Below, one piece after another: positions 61,940 through 64,000 of a stretch of 64,000 nucleotides of DNA. Position numbers and translations under genes: made by a program. Every line of letters starts with the position of its first letter. Within the stretch, counting starts at the first letter, position 1. Below the pieces are notes generated by a model that worked only from the letters and a program-made list of their open reading frames with translations, searched no databases and was not told the DNA's origin. The stretch covers positions 1 through 64,000 of the IMG/VR virus record IMGVR_UViG_3300025929_000015; one strand, 5' to 3'. The DNA is from a virus.

Positions 61940-62722
61940 TTACGGCTGACCCGACGATTCCTCCTGCCCTTTCAGGTAGCGCAGCGCCCGGTGCTCATCC
62001 CAGCCGAACGTCTCGTGCAGCCCGGCGGCCAGCATCTCCTGGTATGCCGGGGCGGGCGCCAGCGGTTCGACGTCGGCCATCCGCCACGGCGCGCCGAACG
62101 TGACCACCGGGTGCCCGCGGAGCCTGCCCACGCAGCTGACGGTCTCGTAATGGCCGGGCCCGGCGGACAGCTGTGCCCCCGGGGTGAGCGGCAGGTCCCA
62201 GTCCGTCCCGGGGACCTGCTTCATCTCCTGGGCCATGATGTCACAGAGCTGTGCCGGGGCGATCAGCCAGGCCCGGGCCGCGGTGATGCCGGCTGCGTGA
62301 GGGTCATACAGGGCCCGGCCGCCGCCCCAGAACGCCGACCGGGTGGCGAAGTACATCCGGCCGGGCAGCCAGGCAGCCGTCGTGTCGACCGGATCGGCCG
62401 GGTCGCGGGCCCCGTGGTGGACCCGGCCGGTCTCGGCCAGCACACCGCCGTGCAGGTAGTACCGGAACCGGCGCCAGGTCATGTTCGACCCGTAGGCCGC
62501 ATACCAGACCAGGCTCGTGTCCTTTCCTGTTCCCATGGTTAACTCCTTTTCTCCGCTGCCGCGCTTGCGCCGTTTCTCGGCGGTATCAGCGCACCTGTCG
62601 CTGCAGAACCTGCTGCGCGCCAGCACTGCGAAATATGGCTTCCCGCAGCACTCGCATCTCTTCTCGATAAGTTTCTTACGGCGGGTATATGTCGCGCCTT
62701 TCTGAGGCCCGCGTTTTCCCAT
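61940..62722 (-). CDS. Gamma-glutamylcyclotransferase-like protein with N-terminal zinc ribbon
   Basis: 260 residues as one frame. Residues 1-60 are a basic zinc ribbon (KRCECCGKPYFAVLARSRFC, then SDRCADTAEKRRKR). From residue 63 a new ATG (62536) with AAAAGGAG begins VWYAAYGSNMTWRRFRYYLH, the BtrG/GGCT-like fold start, continuing GRALYDPHAAGITAARAWLI. No stop separates them, so either a fusion or two overlapping products. Enzymatic activity is not established for this phage family. Confidence 0.65.
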   Translation of the reverse strand: MGKRGPQKGATYTRRKKLIEKRCECCGKPYFAVLARSRFCSDRCADTAEKRRKRGSGEKELTMGTGKDTSLVWYAAYGSNMTWRRFRYYLHGGVLAETGRVHHGARDPADPVDTTAAWLPGRMYFATRSAFWGGGRALYDPHAAGITAARAWLIAPAQLCDIMAQEMKQVPGTDWDLPLTPGAQLSAGPGHYETVSCVGRLRGHPVVTFGAPWRMADVEPLAPAPAYQEMLAAGLHETFGWDEHRALRYLKGQEESSGQP

Positions 62723-62725
62723 GGG

Positions 62726-62959
62726 TCACCAGCTCCCTAGATACTTCCGGCACTTCGGGCAGCGGTACAGCGTCGTGCCGTTCTTGTTTTTCTTTATTGG
62801 CCGGGGATTGTGCGGCGGGCAGCGCTCGCTGTAGTTCTTGGCCGGCCGGGGGACCGGAGCCGGGTTCGGCCGACGCCTCTTACTCGCCTTAGAACACGTG
62901 GGATCGTGCGGATCGCCGCCCTTAGCCCCGCATTCCGCGCACGGCGGCTTCTTCGGCAT
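62726..62959 (-). CDS. Small zinc protein
   Basis: 77 residues (MPKKPPCAECGAKGGDPHDP, TLYRCPKCRKYLGSW) with two CxxC knuckles and a Lys/Pro-rich linker. Similar in form to the protein at 41799-41945. Three bases before the next gene. Function unknown. Confidence 0.6.
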   Translation of the reverse strand: MPKKPPCAECGAKGGDPHDPTCSKASKRRRPNPAPVPRPAKNYSERCPPHNPRPIKKNKNGTTLYRCPKCRKYLGSW

Positions 62960-62963
62960 CGCG

Positions 62964-63020
62964 CTAACGCCGCGAATTGAATACGTCCGCCCAGTAATCG
63001 GCGGTCATGACGTTATCCAT
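62964..63020 (-). CDS. 18-residue micro-protein
   Basis: MDNVMTADYWADVFNSRR, with GAAGGAAGGAAAC directly upstream of ATG 63020 and four bases before the next gene's start. The strong ribosome site supports translation. No family recognised. Confidence 0.4.
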   Translation of the reverse strand: MDNVMTADYWADVFNSRR

Positions 63021-63037
63021 GTTTCCTTCCTTCTTTC

Positions 63038-63487
63038 TCACAGCGGGATGTGGCCTTTCGGCCAGCCATCCTCGCGGATTTTCCCGTCCGCCAGCATGGC
63101 CAGGTGCTCCAGTGTGCCCGGTTCGTACCGGCGGACCGGCGCGGTGGTCCGGGCGATCTGCCGGGCCACCCGCCGGGCGAACCGGGCCTTGCGCCAGGCC
63201 GCCCGGGCGGCGGCGGTCTTGACCCGTCCGGTCAGCGGCGTGTAGACGTAGGCGTCTTCGATGTGCACCCCGGACACGGTGCCGTCCCCGTCGAACCAGA
63301 CCTCGCCGGTCAGCTCGTGCCGGGCGACCGTCAGCGCGGACAGGTCCACCTTGCACTGCCCGTCCGGCCAGAAGTCGACGTCGGTGCCGTCGGCCAGGTG
63401 CACGGTGAGCCGCACGGCCGGCCGGCGTCTCATGGCCGGCTCAGCTGTCTGCCGCAGCGGCAGCAGCATCCATCTCGGTCCGGTCAT
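63038..63487 (-). CDS. Hypothetical protein
   Basis: 149 residues from ATG 63487 (ATGA overlap). A beta-rich half (VRLTVHLADGTDVDFWPDGQ, TGEVWFDGDGTVSGVHIEDA) is followed by basic helices (AAARAAWRKARFARRVARQI). No family recognised. Confidence 0.5.
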   Translation of the reverse strand: MTGPRWMLLPLRQTAEPAMRRRPAVRLTVHLADGTDVDFWPDGQCKVDLSALTVARHELTGEVWFDGDGTVSGVHIEDAYVYTPLTGRVKTAAARAAWRKARFARRVARQIARTTAPVRRYEPGTLEHLAMLADGKIREDGWPKGHIPL

Positions 63488-63780
63488 CGCACTGCCCGGC
63501 CGGCGATCCGGTCCCGGCTGGTCCAGCCGTTGACGTGCCCGTGGTTGTTGGAGATCTGCACCCGCTGCCCGTCGATCGCGGTGATCTTATGCAGGTAGAT
63601 GCGGCCGCGGACGCGGGCCAGCACGATGTCCCCGGCTTCGAGCGTGTCATCGTCGCGCAGCCGCCGGATGGTCACCCGCTCCCGGTCGCAGATCAGCGGT
63701 TCCATGGAGTGGCCGCGCGGCCGGATCGTGACCTGCTCCGCACCGTCACGGAGCTGGTGATAAGCCCAGGTCTCGGTCAC
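63484..63780 (-). CDS. S24/S26-like peptidase domain protein
   Basis: 98 residues from GTG 63780. PRGHSMEPLICDRERVTIRR carries the SM nucleophile motif, EAGDIVLARVRGRIYLHKI the general-base region, then NHGHVNGWTSRDRIAGRAV. This is the bare LexA/signal-peptidase-like fold without a helix-turn-helix. Lys in LHKI could be the base, though the usual residue is part of a VHR/VKR stretch. Role in processing or anti-repression is speculative. Confidence 0.6.
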   Translation of the reverse strand: MTETWAYHQLRDGAEQVTIRPRGHSMEPLICDRERVTIRRLRDDDTLEAGDIVLARVRGRIYLHKITAIDGQRVQISNNHGHVNGWTSRDRIAGRAVR

Positions 63781-63940
63781 CGTTCCTCCCTTGCACGAAT
63801 ACCTTCAGGGTCCGCTGGTCGTCCTGTAGCTGCACCTGCACCTCCAGGTGATACCGGACATACACCCGCCCGTCTTCGTCGATGACCTCGAACCTGGTGA
63901 CCTGATCGAACATGGCGCTCAGATCGATGCTGTTGCTCAC
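63746..63940 (-). CDS. Small hypothetical protein
   Basis: 64 residues from GTG 63940 (GTGA overlap). VTRFEVIDEDGRVYVRYHLE, then VQVQLQDDQRTLKVFVQGRN, a beta-rich core. Overlaps the S24-like gene by 35 bases. No family recognised. Confidence 0.5.
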   Translation of the reverse strand: MSNSIDLSAMFDQVTRFEVIDEDGRVYVRYHLEVQVQLQDDQRTLKVFVQGRNGDRDLGLSPAP

Positions 63941-64000
63941 CTGTTCTCCTCCTTCTCTTCCAGCAGGTACGGCGTCCGTGGCCGGGCGGACGATGATTTC
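63937..64000 (-). CDS. C-terminal fragment of a gene entering from the right
   Basis: The frame ends RPRTPYLLEEKEENR at TGA 63937-63939, overlapping the next GTG. About 20 residues are visible. Identity unknown. Confidence 0.45.
   Translation of the reverse strand, partial: KSSSARPRTPYLLEEKEENR

Noticed and set aside
1-64000. Integrase, attachment sites, terminase, portal or major capsid genes
   Set aside because: I looked for their motifs on both strands and found none. They may lie outside the window.

Overview
The window is phage DNA from a high-GC actinobacterial siphovirus or prophage. Many genes start with GTG, genes are packed with ATGA/GTGA/TGATG overlaps, and the tail genes follow canonical siphovirus order: head-tail connector, tail terminator, tail tube, frameshifting tail chaperone, 2058-residue tape measure, giant minor tail protein, lysis-type enzymes. 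No chromosomal housekeeping genes are visible. Terminase, portal and major capsid protein are absent and presumably lie left of base 1. I see no integrase or DNA polymerase, so lifestyle is undecided, although a phage-type helix-turn-helix regulator is present near 42.5-43.0 kb. The filamentous-actinomycete host idea rests only on GC content and enzyme content.

Layout. 0-3.2 kb: glycosyltransferase and SAM-methyltransferase genes. 3.2-14.6 kb: an unusually large block of secreted or virion-like proteins, with Ig-like domains, a GH12-like protein, an apiosidase-like protein, a sulfotransferase-like enzyme and a very repetitive Gly/Ala/Thr protein. 14.6-18.8 kb: head-tail connector, a membrane-gene cassette with a VIT-like protein and a TVGYGD potassium channel, and the tail terminator. 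18.8-20.7 kb: an inverted HNH endonuclease beside a frameshifted glycosyltransferase. 20.8-34.5 kb: tail module; the tail tube gene is split after codon 6 by a group I intron. 34.5-36.5 kb: an inverted coiled-coil membrane protein, a PLD-nuclease/ribbon-helix-helix fusion and an HNH nuclease. 36.5-40.3 kb: papain-like, LysM/transglycosylase and NlpC/P60 enzymes plus a secreted GH12 protein. 40.4-43.0 kb (minus): GH5 glycosidase and regulators. 43.0-48.1 kb: small genes, MazG-like, SLOG, primase-helicase, and a replication initiator carrying iterons. 48.3-50.3 kb (plus): small zinc proteins, tRNA-Met, HNH. 50.3-54.0 kb (minus): PD-(D/E)XK exonuclease and RecT. 54.1-58.5 kb: GH25-like and permuted NlpC/P60-like enzymes among many small genes. 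58.5-64 kb (minus): small genes, a GH16 beta-glucanase operonic with a cellulose-synthase-like GT2, and an S24-like protein.

Two themes stand out. First, the phage carries a beta-glycan toolkit (two GH12-like, GH5, GH16, apiosidase-like, processive GT2). Second, at least 13 copies of a repeat I do not recognise are scattered over 16-54 kb. Each has an outer inverted-repeat stem enclosing two boxes of the form CCGT-N8-TGGG in which the 8-base core differs every time. Copies occur both between genes and inside coding linkers, and six cluster at the RecT/exonuclease locus.

No gene-free stretch exceeds 300 bases. The larger intergenic gaps (21571-21767, 37405-37588, 40256-40424, 48135-48314, 52124-52310, 61786-61939) hold the hairpins, repeats and inverted repeats listed below.
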